In this document: one piece after another, positions 1-7,905 of the stretch | Layout: every line of letters begins with the position of its first letter | Numbering within the stretch: the stretch's first letter is position 1 | Source of the DNA: Nocardioides sp. | Lineage (GTDB): Bacteria > Actinomycetota > Actinomycetes > Propionibacteriales > Nocardioidaceae | Assembly (NCBI RefSeq): GCF_030019515.1 | Contig: NZ_JASEEQ010000012.1 | Coordinates: 1 to 64,000, forward strand | Direction of reading: 5' to 3' | Length of the DNA: 64,000 nt | The notes under the pieces: generated by a model | Database searches by the model: none | Told to the model about the DNA's origin: nothing | What the model saw: only the letters and a program-made list of their open reading frames with translations | Made by a program: the position numbers and the translations under genes

Positions 1-103
1 GAGGCAAGCCGCCGATCAGCCGCCTGCTACCAACCTGATGGCCGGGTACACCTAGCGCCGCGACAGCCGCCGGCAGGGGGCGGGCCGGCCGCCGCCGAGA
101 GCC

Positions 104-124
104 GAGGCGGCCGCCTCCTAGACT
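104..124 (+). promoter_or_regulatory. Promoter and candidate operator of the TetR gene
   Basis: A 14-bp perfect palindrome, GAGGCGGCCGCCTC (104-117), is followed directly by the hexamer TAGACT (119-124), and six bases later comes GTG at 131. The spacing fits a leaderless promoter, and a palindrome touching the -10 suits TetR autorepression. The operator role is an inference. Confidence 0.4.
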
Positions 125-130
125 CGGGTG

Positions 131-694
131 GTGCCCCCGACCACGCGCTCGCGGATCGTCGACGCGGCGGTCGCCATGACCGTCGAGGCGGGCTGGTCGC
201 GGGTCACGATGGCCGCCCTCGCCGAGCGGGTCGGCGTGAGCCGGCAGACGGTCTACAACGAGGTCGGCACCAAGCCCGGTCTCGCGGAGGCGATGATCCA
301 CCAGGAGCTGGACCGCTTCCTGGGCGTCGTCTCGGCGGCCTTCGACCAGCACCCCGACGACCTGGTGGGCGCCGTCCGGGCGGCCTCGGCCGGCGTGCTC
401 GAGCTCGCCCAGGACAACAGGCTCCTGCACGCCGTCGTCTCCGCCACGCACGGCGCGGACACCGAGCTGCTGCCGCTGCTGACCACCCACGCCGAGTCGC
501 TGCTGACGGCGGCGAAGCTGGTCGTCGCCGACCGGCTGACGCCGTACCAGCTCGGGCTCGAGGGCCGGCGGTTGGAGGCGGCTATCGACATGGTCGTCCG
601 GGTCGTGCTCAGCCACGTGATGCAGCCCTCGGGCAGCCCGGACGGGACCGCGGACGACATCGCCTGGATCGCCGCCCGGGTGCTGCGGGCGTAG
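131..694 (+). CDS. TetR/AcrR-family transcriptional regulator
   Basis: A 187-residue repressor of the TetR type. The N-terminal helix-turn-helix is visible at about residues 27-48 (MAALAERVGVSRQTVYNEVG), and the C-terminal half is a helical, Ala/Leu-rich ligand-binding domain with no specific signature. I start at GTG 131 because a TAGACT hexamer sits exactly six bases upstream, with no ribosome binding site; GTG 128 would add one residue. A palindrome at 104-117 could be its own operator. The next gene downstream is convergent, so no target operon is evident; the MFS exporter at 1861 is a guess only. A copy of the mosaic repeat begins a few bases after the stop. Confidence 0.85.
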   Translation: MPPTTRSRIVDAAVAMTVEAGWSRVTMAALAERVGVSRQTVYNEVGTKPGLAEAMIHQELDRFLGVVSAAFDQHPDDLVGAVRAASAGVLELAQDNRLLHAVVSATHGADTELLPLLTTHAESLLTAAKLVVADRLTPYQLGLEGRRLEAAIDMVVRVVLSHVMQPSGSPDGTADDIAWIAARVLRA

Positions 695-700
695 ACCCGT

Positions 701-774
701 TCAGGCAATACCTGCACTTCTCGGCCGAAACTTCGGCCTAGGAGTACTGGTTTCCCCGGGTACCCGGGGAAACC
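701..774. repeat. Mosaic palindromic repeat element, copy A
   Basis: The copy holds a tail module (701-722), a short hairpin GGCCGAA-AC-TTCGGCC (723-738), a spacer and a 26-bp perfect palindrome (749-774) whose core is TTCCCCGGGTACCCGGGGAA. Positions 723-774, reverse complemented, match 23538-23589 at 51 of 52 bases. It lies between the convergent stops of the TetR gene and the 786-1631 gene. Confidence 0.85.
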
Positions 775-785
775 GACACCGGCCG

Positions 786-1631
786 CTAGGCCGCCCGCTC
801 CGCGGCGTCGCGGAAGGCGCGGGTGACGTACGGCGGGACCTTGAGGCCGCGGCGGTGGGCCCAGAGCAGGTCGCGCTCGACCCGCGAGATCTGCTCGGCG
901 AAGCCGTCGGTGTCGCGGTCGATCCCGAGCGTGCGCATCACCGCGCCGAAGTCCGCCGCCTGGACCGCGTCGTTGGCCCCGACGGGGGCGAACGAGAAGC
1001 GTCGCATCCGGCGTACCAGCCAGCGCTGCCAGCCCGCCAGCTCGGCCCACAGCCCGCGGGCGGAGAGCTGGTAGAAGGCGTAGTGGCCCGGCTCCTGCCG
1101 GCGGATCGGTGCGATCACCGTCTCGGCGACCGCGCGCTCGCCGAGCTCGACGACGCCGTCGTGGAGCAGGTTGTAGGCCAGGACGGCCGACCGCTCGGTG
1201 GCCATGCCGGTGAGGTAGTAGAGCATCCGGCACACGTCCTGGAAGGGGTCGAGGTGGGCGAGCGCCCCCAGCACCTTCATCTTCACGCCGACCGAGGTCA
1301 GGTCGGTCTGCGCCGGTGGGCGCCCGAGGTGGACCTGGAGCCGGTCGAGGATCAGCCCGTGCTGGATCTCCTGGGGCTGCCACACCTCGGCGTAGAAGCG
1401 GCGGTCGATCTCCGGCGGGGTGGGCAGCAGCGTGGTCAGCTCCAGGACGTTGCGGTCGACCTCGAGCTCGACCCGCGCCATGTAGTCGAGGACGTGGCCG
1501 AACCGGTCGGCGAGCAGGTCGGGACGCCGGACGGTGAGGTCCACCGTGTCGAGATCGATCGGTGGGTGCTCGAGGCCGAGGCGGTCCACGTGGTCGTGGA
1601 GCCGCGCCTCGGTGGTTGACGCACGGGACAT
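786..1631 (-). CDS. Ferritin-like diiron-type protein
   Basis: A 281-residue, mostly helical protein. Two ExxH motifs, E88-I-Q-H91 and E180-P-G-H183, each within a predicted helix, together with acidic residues in the first long helix (around E55-E57), have the layout of four-helix-bundle diiron proteins such as the acyl-ACP desaturase/ferritin-like group. No signal peptide or membrane segment is visible, so it should be cytosolic. The ATG start has TAGGAT six bases upstream (leaderless). An inverted repeat at 1661-1691 lies just upstream of the promoter. It is transcribed away from the MFS exporter. Substrate and reaction are unknown; diiron assignment rests on motif spacing only. Confidence 0.6.
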   Translation of the reverse strand: MSRASTTEARLHDHVDRLGLEHPPIDLDTVDLTVRRPDLLADRFGHVLDYMARVELEVDRNVLELTTLLPTPPEIDRRFYAEVWQPQEIQHGLILDRLQVHLGRPPAQTDLTSVGVKMKVLGALAHLDPFQDVCRMLYYLTGMATERSAVLAYNLLHDGVVELGERAVAETVIAPIRRQEPGHYAFYQLSARGLWAELAGWQRWLVRRMRRFSFAPVGANDAVQAADFGAVMRTLGIDRDTDGFAEQISRVERDLLWAHRRGLKVPPYVTRAFRDAAERAA

Positions 1632-1637
1632 TGCAGG

Positions 1638-1691
1638 ATCCTAGGTGGGGGTGCGGGTTGCCTACATCAGGGATTCCCCTGATCTCGTAGG
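1638..1691 (-). promoter_or_regulatory. Promoter with upstream inverted repeat for the diiron-type gene
   Basis: On the minus strand, TAGGAT (1638-1643) lies six bases before the ATG at 1631. Further upstream a two-part inverted repeat spans 1661-1691: CCTAC-ATCAGGG-attc-CCCTGAT-ctc-GTAGG, a plausible regulator site near the -35 position. Confidence 0.4.
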
Positions 1692-1847
1692 AGCCTGCCG
1701 AACAATCCGCGCGGCTACGCGACGACCGGTGGCGCGTTGGCGGCGTTCGCCTCGGTCGACGTGACGCTGCCACGACTTCCCTCGGCGGCCTGGCCACCGC
1801 ACGCACCGGTCGCCGCGCGCGGTCGCCCGTCTTGTCCGTCAGTCTCC

Positions 1848-1853
1848 TAGGGT
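1848..1853 (+). promoter_or_regulatory. -10 hexamer of a leaderless promoter for the MFS exporter
   Basis: TAGGGT is followed after seven bases by GTG 1861, with no ribosome binding site between them. This favours GTG 1861 over the in-frame GTG at 1852, which lies too close to the hexamer. Confidence 0.4.
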
Positions 1854-1860
1854 GTTCGTC

Positions 1861-3294
1861 GTGGGCGACCCCGCCGGATTGGCCGGACCCGATGGCGTCC
1901 GACTCGGTACGTCGACCGGGCGCGCCGTCGTCCTCGCAGCGGTCCTCGGCTCGGGGATGACGATGCTCGACGGCACCGTGGTCAACGTCGCGCTGCGCAC
2001 CATCGGCGAGGACCTGGACGCCTCGCTCGCCGAGCTGCAGTGGATCACCAACGGCTACCTGCTCTCGCTGGCCAGCCTGATCCTGCTGGGCGGCTCGCTG
2101 GGCGACCGGTTCGGCCGGCGGCGGGTGTTCGTGGTCGGCACGGTGTGGTTCGCGGTCGCCTCGCTGGCCTGCGGGGTCGCGCCGACCCCGGAGGCACTGA
2201 TCGTCGCGCGGATCCTCCAGGGCGTCGGCGCCGCGCTGCTCACGCCCGGCAGCCTGGCGATGATCCAGGGCGCGTTCGTGCGGGACGACCGTGCGCAGGC
2301 GATCGGCTCCTGGTCGGGTTTCACGAGCATCGCGGCCGCGCTCGGGCCGCTGGTCGGCGGCGCGCTGGTGCAGTACGCGAGCTGGCGCTGGATCTTCCTG
2401 GTCAACCTGCCGATCGCGACGCTCACCGTCGTCGTCGCCCAGCGTGCGGTCCCCGAGACGCTGGACCCGGACGCCCCGCGGCGCTTCGACGCCCTCGGGG
2501 CCGTCCTGGCCGCGCTCGCCCTCGGTGGCCTGACCTACGCGCTGATCGAGTGGGGTGGCGCCCTCGCACCCTGGGCCGTGGTCGTCACCGTCGTCGCGGC
2601 CGCGGCGTACGTCGTCGACGAGCGCCGCAGCGACCATCCGATGCTGCCGCTCGGCGTCTTCGCCGACCGCACGTTCTCCGCCGCCAACGCCATGACGCTG
2701 GTCGTCTACGCGGCGCTCGGCGCGGTGCTGTTCTTCCTGGTGCTGCAGCTGCAGACCGTGACCGGGTACGGCGCGCTGGGCGCCGGCCTGGCGACCCTGC
2801 CGATCACGATCTGCATGCTGCTGCTCGCCTCGCAGGGCGGCCGGCTGGGCAGCCGGATCGGACCCCGCATCCCGATGACCGTCGGCCCGCTGGTCATGGC
2901 CGCGGGCACCCTGCTGCTGCTGCGCGTGGGCGCCGGGTCGTCGTACTGGAGCGACGTCCTCCCCGGGCTGGCGGTCTTCGGGCTCGGGCTGGCGCTGATG
3001 GTCGCGCCGCTGACCGCGACCGTGCTCGCCGCCGTGGCCGACGAGCACGCCGGCATCGCGAGCGGCGTCAACAACGCGGTCGCCCGCGCCGGCTCGCTGC
3101 TGGCGGTGGCCGCGCTCCCGGCCGTCGTCGGGCTGCGCGGTGAGGAGTACGCCGACCCGGTGGTCTTCGACGCGGCCTACGACTCGGCCACCCTCGTCTG
3201 CGCCGCGCTGCTCGCCCTGGGCGGCGCCGGGTCGTGGCTGACCATCCGCGACCCGGGCATCGGCGAGTCCGCTGCGCCACGGGCCGAGGGCTAG
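1861..3294 (+). CDS. MFS drug exporter, DHA2 (EmrB/QacA) type
   Basis: A 477-residue integral membrane protein with about 14 predicted hydrophobic segments, typical of proton-driven DHA2 multidrug exporters. The segment-1 motif LDGTVVNVAL and the loop motif A variant GDRFGRRR are clear near residues 37-46 and 80-88, and LTPGSLAMI follows in helix 5. The start GTG 1861 is chosen from the TAGGGT hexamer seven bases upstream. It is divergent from the diiron-type gene and shares its 229-bp promoter region. The substrate cannot be read from sequence. A TetR gene lies nearby at 131-694 but is separated by the diiron-type gene, so control by it is speculative. Confidence 0.88.
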   Translation: MGDPAGLAGPDGVRLGTSTGRAVVLAAVLGSGMTMLDGTVVNVALRTIGEDLDASLAELQWITNGYLLSLASLILLGGSLGDRFGRRRVFVVGTVWFAVASLACGVAPTPEALIVARILQGVGAALLTPGSLAMIQGAFVRDDRAQAIGSWSGFTSIAAALGPLVGGALVQYASWRWIFLVNLPIATLTVVVAQRAVPETLDPDAPRRFDALGAVLAALALGGLTYALIEWGGALAPWAVVVTVVAAAAYVVDERRSDHPMLPLGVFADRTFSAANAMTLVVYAALGAVLFFLVLQLQTVTGYGALGAGLATLPITICMLLLASQGGRLGSRIGPRIPMTVGPLVMAAGTLLLLRVGAGSSYWSDVLPGLAVFGLGLALMVAPLTATVLAAVADEHAGIASGVNNAVARAGSLLAVAALPAVVGLRGEEYADPVVFDAAYDSATLVCAALLALGGAGSWLTIRDPGIGESAAPRAEG

Positions 3295-3413
3295 CGGGCC
3301 ACGGAGCGGAGACTCGCATCCGCACCCGTCGGGGAAGCCTCAGGAGCGTCGGTGTGACGCCGATCGGGATGGGTACGAGGTCCCGACGGGACCGATCCCG
3401 GGAGGGAGTCGAG

Positions 3414-3596
3414 ATGGCCACGACGCTGGCGGCGCCGGAGCGGCACGCACGACCGACCACGGTGCCCTCGGCCCGCAAGCGTCGGGTCGCCGTCCGCCCT
3501 GCGGACCTGGTCGACCTGATGGCGCGGCGACCCGACCTGGTCGGCGTCTACACGCCGGCCGACGTCGCCGTCGAGGCGATCCGCTGGTCGGTCTGA
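3414..3596 (+). CDS. Small protein with DLVDLMARRPDL motif, copy 1
   Basis: A 60-residue basic protein of unknown function. ATG 3414 has a good ribosome binding site (GGGAGGG about eight bases upstream). Residues 31-58 carry the segment DLVDLMARRPDL-V-GVY-TP-AD-VAVEAIRW, which recurs almost unchanged at the C-terminus of the protein encoded at 3702-3968. The N-terminal half is Ala/Thr/Arg-rich, looks disordered and differs between the copies. No signal peptide, membrane segment or metal motif is seen. The conserved C-terminal segment would form an amphipathic helix or two. The two genes are separate transcription units or a leaky operon; a promoter-like pair lies between them. Confidence 0.7.
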   Translation: MATTLAAPERHARPTTVPSARKRRVAVRPADLVDLMARRPDLVGVYTPADVAVEAIRWSV

Positions 3597-3600
3597 CCGC

Positions 3601-3630
3601 CTGACGGTTACCGGACTAGGTCGCTAGACT
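3601..3630 (+). promoter_or_regulatory. Sigma-70-type promoter for the second small protein gene
   Basis: CTGACG (3601-3606) and TAGACT (3625-3630) are separated by 18 bases, one of the few places in the window where both a -35-like and a -10-like box are visible. Transcription would start near 3637 and give a leader of about 65 bases before ATG 3702. Confidence 0.4.
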
Positions 3631-3701
3631 TAGCCCGGTCGGGCCGCCCCGGCGCTCACCGCGGGAGGCCGGCACCGACACCACGGGGAGGAGACGCGAC
3701 G

Positions 3702-3968
3702 ATGACGGCCACCATCACGGCCACGACGCTGGAAACGACGGGCACGACATCGGTGATGACACCGATGACGAGACCGGCGACGAGAACGCTCAGCACCGAG
3801 CCGCACCAGGTCCGGCGCACCGGGGAGCTGCCGGACGCGGTCGCCAAGGAGGTCCGCGCGGCCGCCCGGGTCCGGGACCTGGTCGACCTGATGGCCCGGC
3901 GTCCCGACCTGGCCGGCGTCTACGGCGCGGCCGACCTGGCCGCCGAGGCGGTGCGCTGGACCGCCTGA
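3702..3968 (+). CDS. Small protein with DLVDLMARRPDL motif, copy 2
   Basis: An 88-residue paralog of the 60-residue protein encoded just upstream. The ribosome binding site GGGGAGGAG lies nine bases before ATG. Residues 1-35 are very rich in Thr and Met and look unstructured. Residues 60-87 repeat the conserved segment RDLVDLMARRPDL-A-GVYGAADLAAEAVRW. The conservation confined to the C-terminus suggests that this is the functional part, perhaps a peptide that binds a partner. I do not recognise the family. The 184 bases after it up to purU hold no gene; they contain a short TCTCGACAGGCTCGA-type extragenic sequence at 4099-4122. Confidence 0.7.
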   Translation: MTATITATTLETTGTTSVMTPMTRPATRTLSTEPHQVRRTGELPDAVAKEVRAAARVRDLVDLMARRPDLAGVYGAADLAAEAVRWTA

Positions 3969-4152
3969 GCGATCAGGCTCATCCGGGACGCCACCGGTCG
4001 TCGAGGTCCGGCGGCGTGCTGGCACCTGAGCCTCGAAGCCCCGGGAGCGGAGGCAGGGCGGCGAGGCCCGGCGTCGGCGTCGGGCGTCGGCGGCGGGGAT
4101 CTCGACAGGCTCGATCAGCGGTGCGCCGCTCGATCGACCGTGCCCCGCCCGA

Positions 4153-5001
4153 TCAGCGGAACACGACGGTGCGGTGGCCGTTGAGCAGCACCCGGGACTG
4201 GGCGTGCCACCGGACCGCGCGGGAGAGCACCTGCGCCTCGACGTCGCGGCCGGCCGAGACAAGCTGCTCCTGGTGGTGGGTGTGGTCGACCCGCATCACG
4301 TCCTGCTCGATGATCGGGCCCTCGTCGAGGTCGCTGGTCACGTAGTGCGCGGTCGCGCCGACCAGCTTGACCCCGCGGTCGAACGCCTGGTGGTAGGGCC
4401 GGGCGCCCTTGAAGCTGGGCAGGAACGAGTGGTGGATGTTGATCGCCCGGCCGGACAGCTCGCGGCACAGCCCGTCGGAGAGGATCTGCATGTAGCGGGC
4501 GAGCACGACCAGGTCGACGTCGAGCTCGCTCACGAGCTCGAGGAGCCGCTCCTCCGCCTGCGCCTTGGTGTCCGGGGTGACCGGGACGTGGTGGAACGGA
4601 ACGCCGTACGACGCCGCCATCGCCGCGGCGTCCGGATGGTTCGACACGATCGCCGGCACCTCGATGCCCAGCGACCCGGTGCTGGTGCGGAACAGCAGGT
4701 CGTTGAGGCAGTGCAGGTCCTTCGAGACCAGGATCAGCGTTCGGTACGGCGCCGCCGCGTCGTGCACGTCGAAGCGCATCTCGAACTCCTCCGCGACCGG
4801 CGCGAACTCCGTGCGCAGGGTGGCGGCGTCGACGGCGCCGGGCACGTCCACGGCGATCCGCATGAAGAACCGGCCGCTGAGCGGGTCGCCGAACTGCTGG
4901 CTCTCGGTGATGTTCGCGCCGCGCTCCACCAGGAACCCGGTGACGGCGTGCACGATGCCGGGGCGGTCGGGACAGGACAGGATCAGCACGAGCTCGGACA
5001 C
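4153..5001 (-). CDS. purU: Formyltetrahydrofolate deformylase
   Basis: A 282-residue enzyme that hydrolyses 10-formyl-tetrahydrofolate to formate and tetrahydrofolate, balancing one-carbon pools. An N-terminal ACT domain begins at SELVLILSCPDRPGIVHAVTG; the C-terminal formyltransferase-fold catalytic domain contains NIHHSFLPSF (substrate-binding Asn-Ile-His-His) and the DLDEGPIIEQD segment with the catalytic Asp. Length matches PurU. The reading frame is open further upstream, but the ACT domain starts right after GTG 5001, which has GAGACT seven bases before it on the minus strand, so I prefer that start over the longer one at 5037. It stands alone, divergent from the M15 peptidase gene. Confidence 0.93.
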   Translation of the reverse strand: MSELVLILSCPDRPGIVHAVTGFLVERGANITESQQFGDPLSGRFFMRIAVDVPGAVDAATLRTEFAPVAEEFEMRFDVHDAAAPYRTLILVSKDLHCLNDLLFRTSTGSLGIEVPAIVSNHPDAAAMAASYGVPFHHVPVTPDTKAQAEERLLELVSELDVDLVVLARYMQILSDGLCRELSGRAINIHHSFLPSFKGARPYHQAFDRGVKLVGATAHYVTSDLDEGPIIEQDVMRVDHTHHQEQLVSAGRDVEAQVLSRAVRWHAQSRVLLNGHRTVVFR

Positions 5002-5102
5002 GGGGGACAGTCTCCCATCGCGGTGGGGAGCCCGCACCGTGCGGGCGCACGACCGGACCGGCGGCGCCGCCCGACGACGTACCCTGACCGGGGAGGGATG
5101 TG

Positions 5103-6329
5103 ATGCGAGTCGGGCGCGCGCGGGGTACGGCGGTGCTGGGAATCGGCGCGCTCCTCGGTGCTCTCACCGCCGGCTGCACCGGCTCGTCCGAGCGGGGCGA
5201 CCCCGCGCCGAGCGGCTCCGCGACCGCGACGGCGGCCGCTGGCGGCCAGACCGCGTCGCCCGCCCTCGACCCCGCCCATGCTGTCGACCCACCGGGCCGG
5301 CGGACCGGCCTGATCTCACCGCCGGACATCGTCGCCTCCGGGTCGAAGACCATCGCCCCCGGCCGGGTGCGCGCGATCGAGCGGCTCGACGGCGTGGTCG
5401 ACGTGGAGCAGGTCTCGATGGTCCAGGTGGTCGTCGAGAACCGCGCCCTGAGCATCGCCGCGGTCGACCCCGCGACGTACCGCAACTTCGTCACCAACGC
5501 CGACAGCGCCAAGACGGACGACGTCTGGGACCGGGTCGCGGGCGGGGAGCTGGCGCTGCGGCCGGCGCTGCAGAAGCGGGCCCCGATCGACGAGGACGGC
5601 TTCCTCAAGCTCGGCAGCGCGGAGGATGCGCCCGAGGTGCACGTCGGCGCCTACGCGCAGCAGTCCTGGCTGGTCGACGCGGTCGTCAACGAGACCTGGA
5701 TCCCCACGCTCGGGATGACCGAGGGCAACGCGCTGCTGATCCGCACCGGGGGGACCTCGCCGGAGACGCTGCGCAAGCCGATCCAGCGGATCCTGCGTGG
5801 CACCGGGGCGGCGCCGCAGATGACCGACGTGGTCGCCCGCGAGGGCCTCGACCCGGGCGCCGTGCAGACGGTCGTGGTGGTCGGCTCGATCGCCGACGCC
5901 ATCGGTACGTTCCGCTACACCGTCCTCGCCGGCGGCCGGATCGCCCCCGACCCGGCGTGGGTCGCCTCGCACATCGCGACCAAGACGGTCCCGATCCTCG
6001 GCAGCGTCACCTGCAACCGGCTGATGTTCCCCCAGCTCGAGGCGGCGCTGCGCGACGTGATCGCGCAGGGCCTCACCGACCAGATCCATCCGGGCGAGTA
6101 CGCCGGCTGCTACTACCCGCGCTTCATCGCCGGGACGACCACGCTCTCCAACCACGCGTTCGGCCTCGCCCTCGACCTCAACGTCCCCGGCAACCAGCGC
6201 GGCACCGTCGGCCAGATGGACCGCGGCGTGGTCGCGATCTTCAAGCACTGGGGCTTCACCTGGGGCGGCGACTGGGCCTACACCGACCCGATGCACTTCG
6301 AGATGAACCGCCTGGTGCAGCCCCGGTGA
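5103..6329 (+). CDS. M15-type D-Ala-D-Ala carboxypeptidase-like lipoprotein
   Basis: A 408-residue exported protein. The N-terminus has a lipoprotein signal ending in LTAGC (Cys about residue 24), so it should be anchored on the outer face of the membrane, followed by a Ser/Ala/Gly-rich linker. The last 100 residues form a peptidase M15 core: SNHAFGLALDLN supplies the SxHxxGxAxD zinc motif and DPMHFE the second His. The middle 200 residues are not recognised. Expected role is trimming of peptidoglycan stem peptides. ATG 5103 has GGGAGGG five bases upstream; the GTG directly before it is a weaker choice. The stop overlaps the GTG of the next gene (GTGA). Confidence 0.8.
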   Translation: MRVGRARGTAVLGIGALLGALTAGCTGSSERGDPAPSGSATATAAAGGQTASPALDPAHAVDPPGRRTGLISPPDIVASGSKTIAPGRVRAIERLDGVVDVEQVSMVQVVVENRALSIAAVDPATYRNFVTNADSAKTDDVWDRVAGGELALRPALQKRAPIDEDGFLKLGSAEDAPEVHVGAYAQQSWLVDAVVNETWIPTLGMTEGNALLIRTGGTSPETLRKPIQRILRGTGAAPQMTDVVAREGLDPGAVQTVVVVGSIADAIGTFRYTVLAGGRIAPDPAWVASHIATKTVPILGSVTCNRLMFPQLEAALRDVIAQGLTDQIHPGEYAGCYYPRFIAGTTTLSNHAFGLALDLNVPGNQRGTVGQMDRGVVAIFKHWGFTWGGDWAYTDPMHFEMNRLVQPR

Positions 6330-6775
6330 GCGGCTGGGTGCATGGCTGGGTGCATGGCCGGGTGCATGACCGGGTGCATGGCCGGGCGAGCGGTCCGGTG
6401 CCGCGGACGCCCGCGGAGCTCTTCGGCGCCGACGAGGCCGCCCTGGCGGCGTACCGGATCGTGCACGAGACGCTCGCCGCGTGGGGAGGCTGCGAGGAGC
6501 GGGTCGGCCGCAGCCAGCTGGGCTTCCGGCGGGGCCGCGGCTTCGCGTGGCTCTGGAACCCGCGCCCGTACCTGCGGCACCCCGCGGCGGACGTCGTGCT
6601 GAGCTTCGCGCTCGACCACGAGCTCGCCTCGCCGCGGGTCAGGCAGACCGTCCGCACGTCGGCGCTGGACGTCGTGCACCACGTCGACCTGATCGACCCG
6701 GCGACCGACCTGGACCCCGAGCTGCTCGGCTGGCTGCACGAGGCCTACGACCGGGCGGGCGACCCCCGGGACTGA
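6326..6775 (+). CDS. DUF5655-like protein with GWVH-repeat N-terminus
   Basis: A small protein of up to 149 residues, translationally coupled to the M15 peptidase by a GTGA overlap. From about residue 25 it reads like the DUF5655 domain: VGRSQLGFRRGRGFAWLWNPRPYL and later VVHHVDLIDPATDLDPELLGWL, a family often found in small cytosolic proteins of unknown function. The first 22 residues are the product of a 12-bp tandem repeat (G-W/R-V-H units), which is odd and may be untranslated if a later GTG within the repeats is used. No catalytic motif is assigned. Confidence 0.6.
   Translation: MSGWVHGWVHGRVHDRVHGRASGPVPRTPAELFGADEAALAAYRIVHETLAAWGGCEERVGRSQLGFRRGRGFAWLWNPRPYLRHPAADVVLSFALDHELASPRVRQTVRTSALDVVHHVDLIDPATDLDPELLGWLHEAYDRAGDPRD
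6332..6391 (+). repeat. 12-bp tandem repeat at the 5' end of the DUF5655-like gene
   Basis: Five units of GGCTGGGTGCAT or close variants run head to tail (6332, 6344, 6356, 6368, 6380), the last diverging. The unit is a multiple of three, so it encodes Gly-Trp/Arg-Val-His steps and copy changes would keep the frame. Confidence 0.85.
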
Positions 6776-6809
6776 GCCCGCCGGTCCCGGGGGCACTAGC
6801 CTCGGGCCC

Positions 6810-7772
6810 ATGCGCGCCGCCCAGGTCATCGACACCACCGGTCCCACCGACGTCGTCGTCCGCGACGTCCCCGAACCGACGCCCGGACCCGACGACGTGC
6901 TCGTCGAGGTGCACCGCGTCGGCATCTCGTTCCCGGACCTGCTGCTGAGCAAGGGGGAGTACCAGCTCAAGCCGGAGGTCCCGTTCACCCTCGGCGCCGA
7001 CTTCGCCGGCACCGTGGTCAGCGGCGGGCCGTTCGAGCCGGGCCAGCGGGTGGCCGGCGTGAACGGGTACGGCGGCGCCGCCGAGCTGGTCTCGAACCCG
7101 GCGCAGTTCACCTTCGCGCTGCCCGACCACGTCTCGTTCGACGAGGGCGCGGCGCTGCCGATGAACTACCTCACCGCGCAGTTCGCGCTCGCCGAGCGCG
7201 GGGGCTTGCGGGCCGGCGAGACGGTGTTGGTGCACGGCGCGGCCGGCGGTGTCGGGACGGCGTCGATCCAGGTCGCGAAGGGGTACGGCGCGCGCACCAT
7301 CGCCGTCGTCAGCACCGAGGAGAAGGCCGAGGTCGCCCGGGCGGCGGGGGCCGACGCCGCCGTACTGCTCGAGGGCTTCAAGGACGCCGTCCTCCAGCTC
7401 ACCGACGGACGCGGCGTCGACCTGGTCGTCGACGTGGTCGGTGGCAGCGCGTTCACCGACTCGCTGCGCGCGCTGGCGACCCAGGGCCGGCTGCTGGTGG
7501 TCGGCTTCGCCTCCGGGCAGGGCATCCCCGAGGTCCGGGTCAACCGACTGCTGCTCAACAACGTCGACGTCCGCGGCGTCGGCTGGGGCGCCTTCGCGAC
7601 GACCCGGCCCGGCTACATGCAGGAGCAGTGGGCCGAGCTGCTCCCGATGCTGGAGTCGGGGGTGGTCAAGCCGCCGATCGGTGCGACGTACGACCTCGAC
7701 GACGTCGCCCGCGCGCTGACGGACATGGATGAGCGCCGCACCCTCGGCAAGTCGGTCGTGCGGGTCCGGTAG
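6810..7772 (+). CDS. Zinc-independent quinone oxidoreductase (MDR family)
   Basis: A 320-residue NADPH-dependent oxidoreductase of the medium-chain dehydrogenase/reductase superfamily. The Rossmann motif VLVHGAAGGVGTASIQVAKGYGA is at about residues 145-167 and the N-terminal GroES-like domain has FTLGADFAGTV. Catalytic-zinc Cys ligands are absent, which groups it with quinone oxidoreductases rather than alcohol dehydrogenases. Residues VVDVVGGSAF and the C-terminal RRTLGKSVVRV are typical of the family. Quinone or enone reduction is expected; the exact substrate is unknown. ATG 6810 has TAGCCT seven bases upstream (leaderless). It is monocistronic and followed by a long hairpin. Confidence 0.88.
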   Translation: MRAAQVIDTTGPTDVVVRDVPEPTPGPDDVLVEVHRVGISFPDLLLSKGEYQLKPEVPFTLGADFAGTVVSGGPFEPGQRVAGVNGYGGAAELVSNPAQFTFALPDHVSFDEGAALPMNYLTAQFALAERGGLRAGETVLVHGAAGGVGTASIQVAKGYGARTIAVVSTEEKAEVARAAGADAAVLLEGFKDAVLQLTDGRGVDLVVDVVGGSAFTDSLRALATQGRLLVVGFASGQGIPEVRVNRLLLNNVDVRGVGWGAFATTRPGYMQEQWAELLPMLESGVVKPPIGATYDLDDVARALTDMDERRTLGKSVVRVR

Positions 7773-7785
7773 CCGGCGGGTCTCC

Positions 7786-7848
7786 CGTCGAGAGACGTGA
7801 AGTGGCTGGGTTCCGGCGTCCGGAGCAGCCACTTTACGTCTCTCGACG
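7786..7848 (+). terminator. Long hairpin after the quinone oxidoreductase gene
   Basis: Two 22-base arms (7786-7807 and 7827-7848) pair with a single G-U mismatch around a 19-base loop that itself contains TCCGG/CCGGA. No U-tract follows. A factor-assisted terminator or RNA stabiliser is likely. Confidence 0.55.
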
Positions 7849-7905
7849 ACGGGCTGGGCGCGCACCCGAGGCATGCCCGGCCGCCCTGCGGCTACTGTCG
7901 TCGCC

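Noticed and set aside
1..55. Tail of an upstream gene ending ADQPPATNLMAGYT at TAG 53-55
   Set aside because: Only 17 codons are available and nothing in them is recognisable.
749..774. Vector or linker contamination suggested by SmaI/KpnI-like sites in the palindrome
   Set aside because: The same sequence recurs at 23538 and 51423 in different contexts with natural sequence divergence, so it belongs to the genome.
253..3048. A 931-codon minus-strand open frame
   Set aside because: It lies across the tetR, diiron-type and MFS genes, is low in complexity (Arg/Pro/Asp/Gly), and has no protein signature. High GC leaves the opposite strand open.
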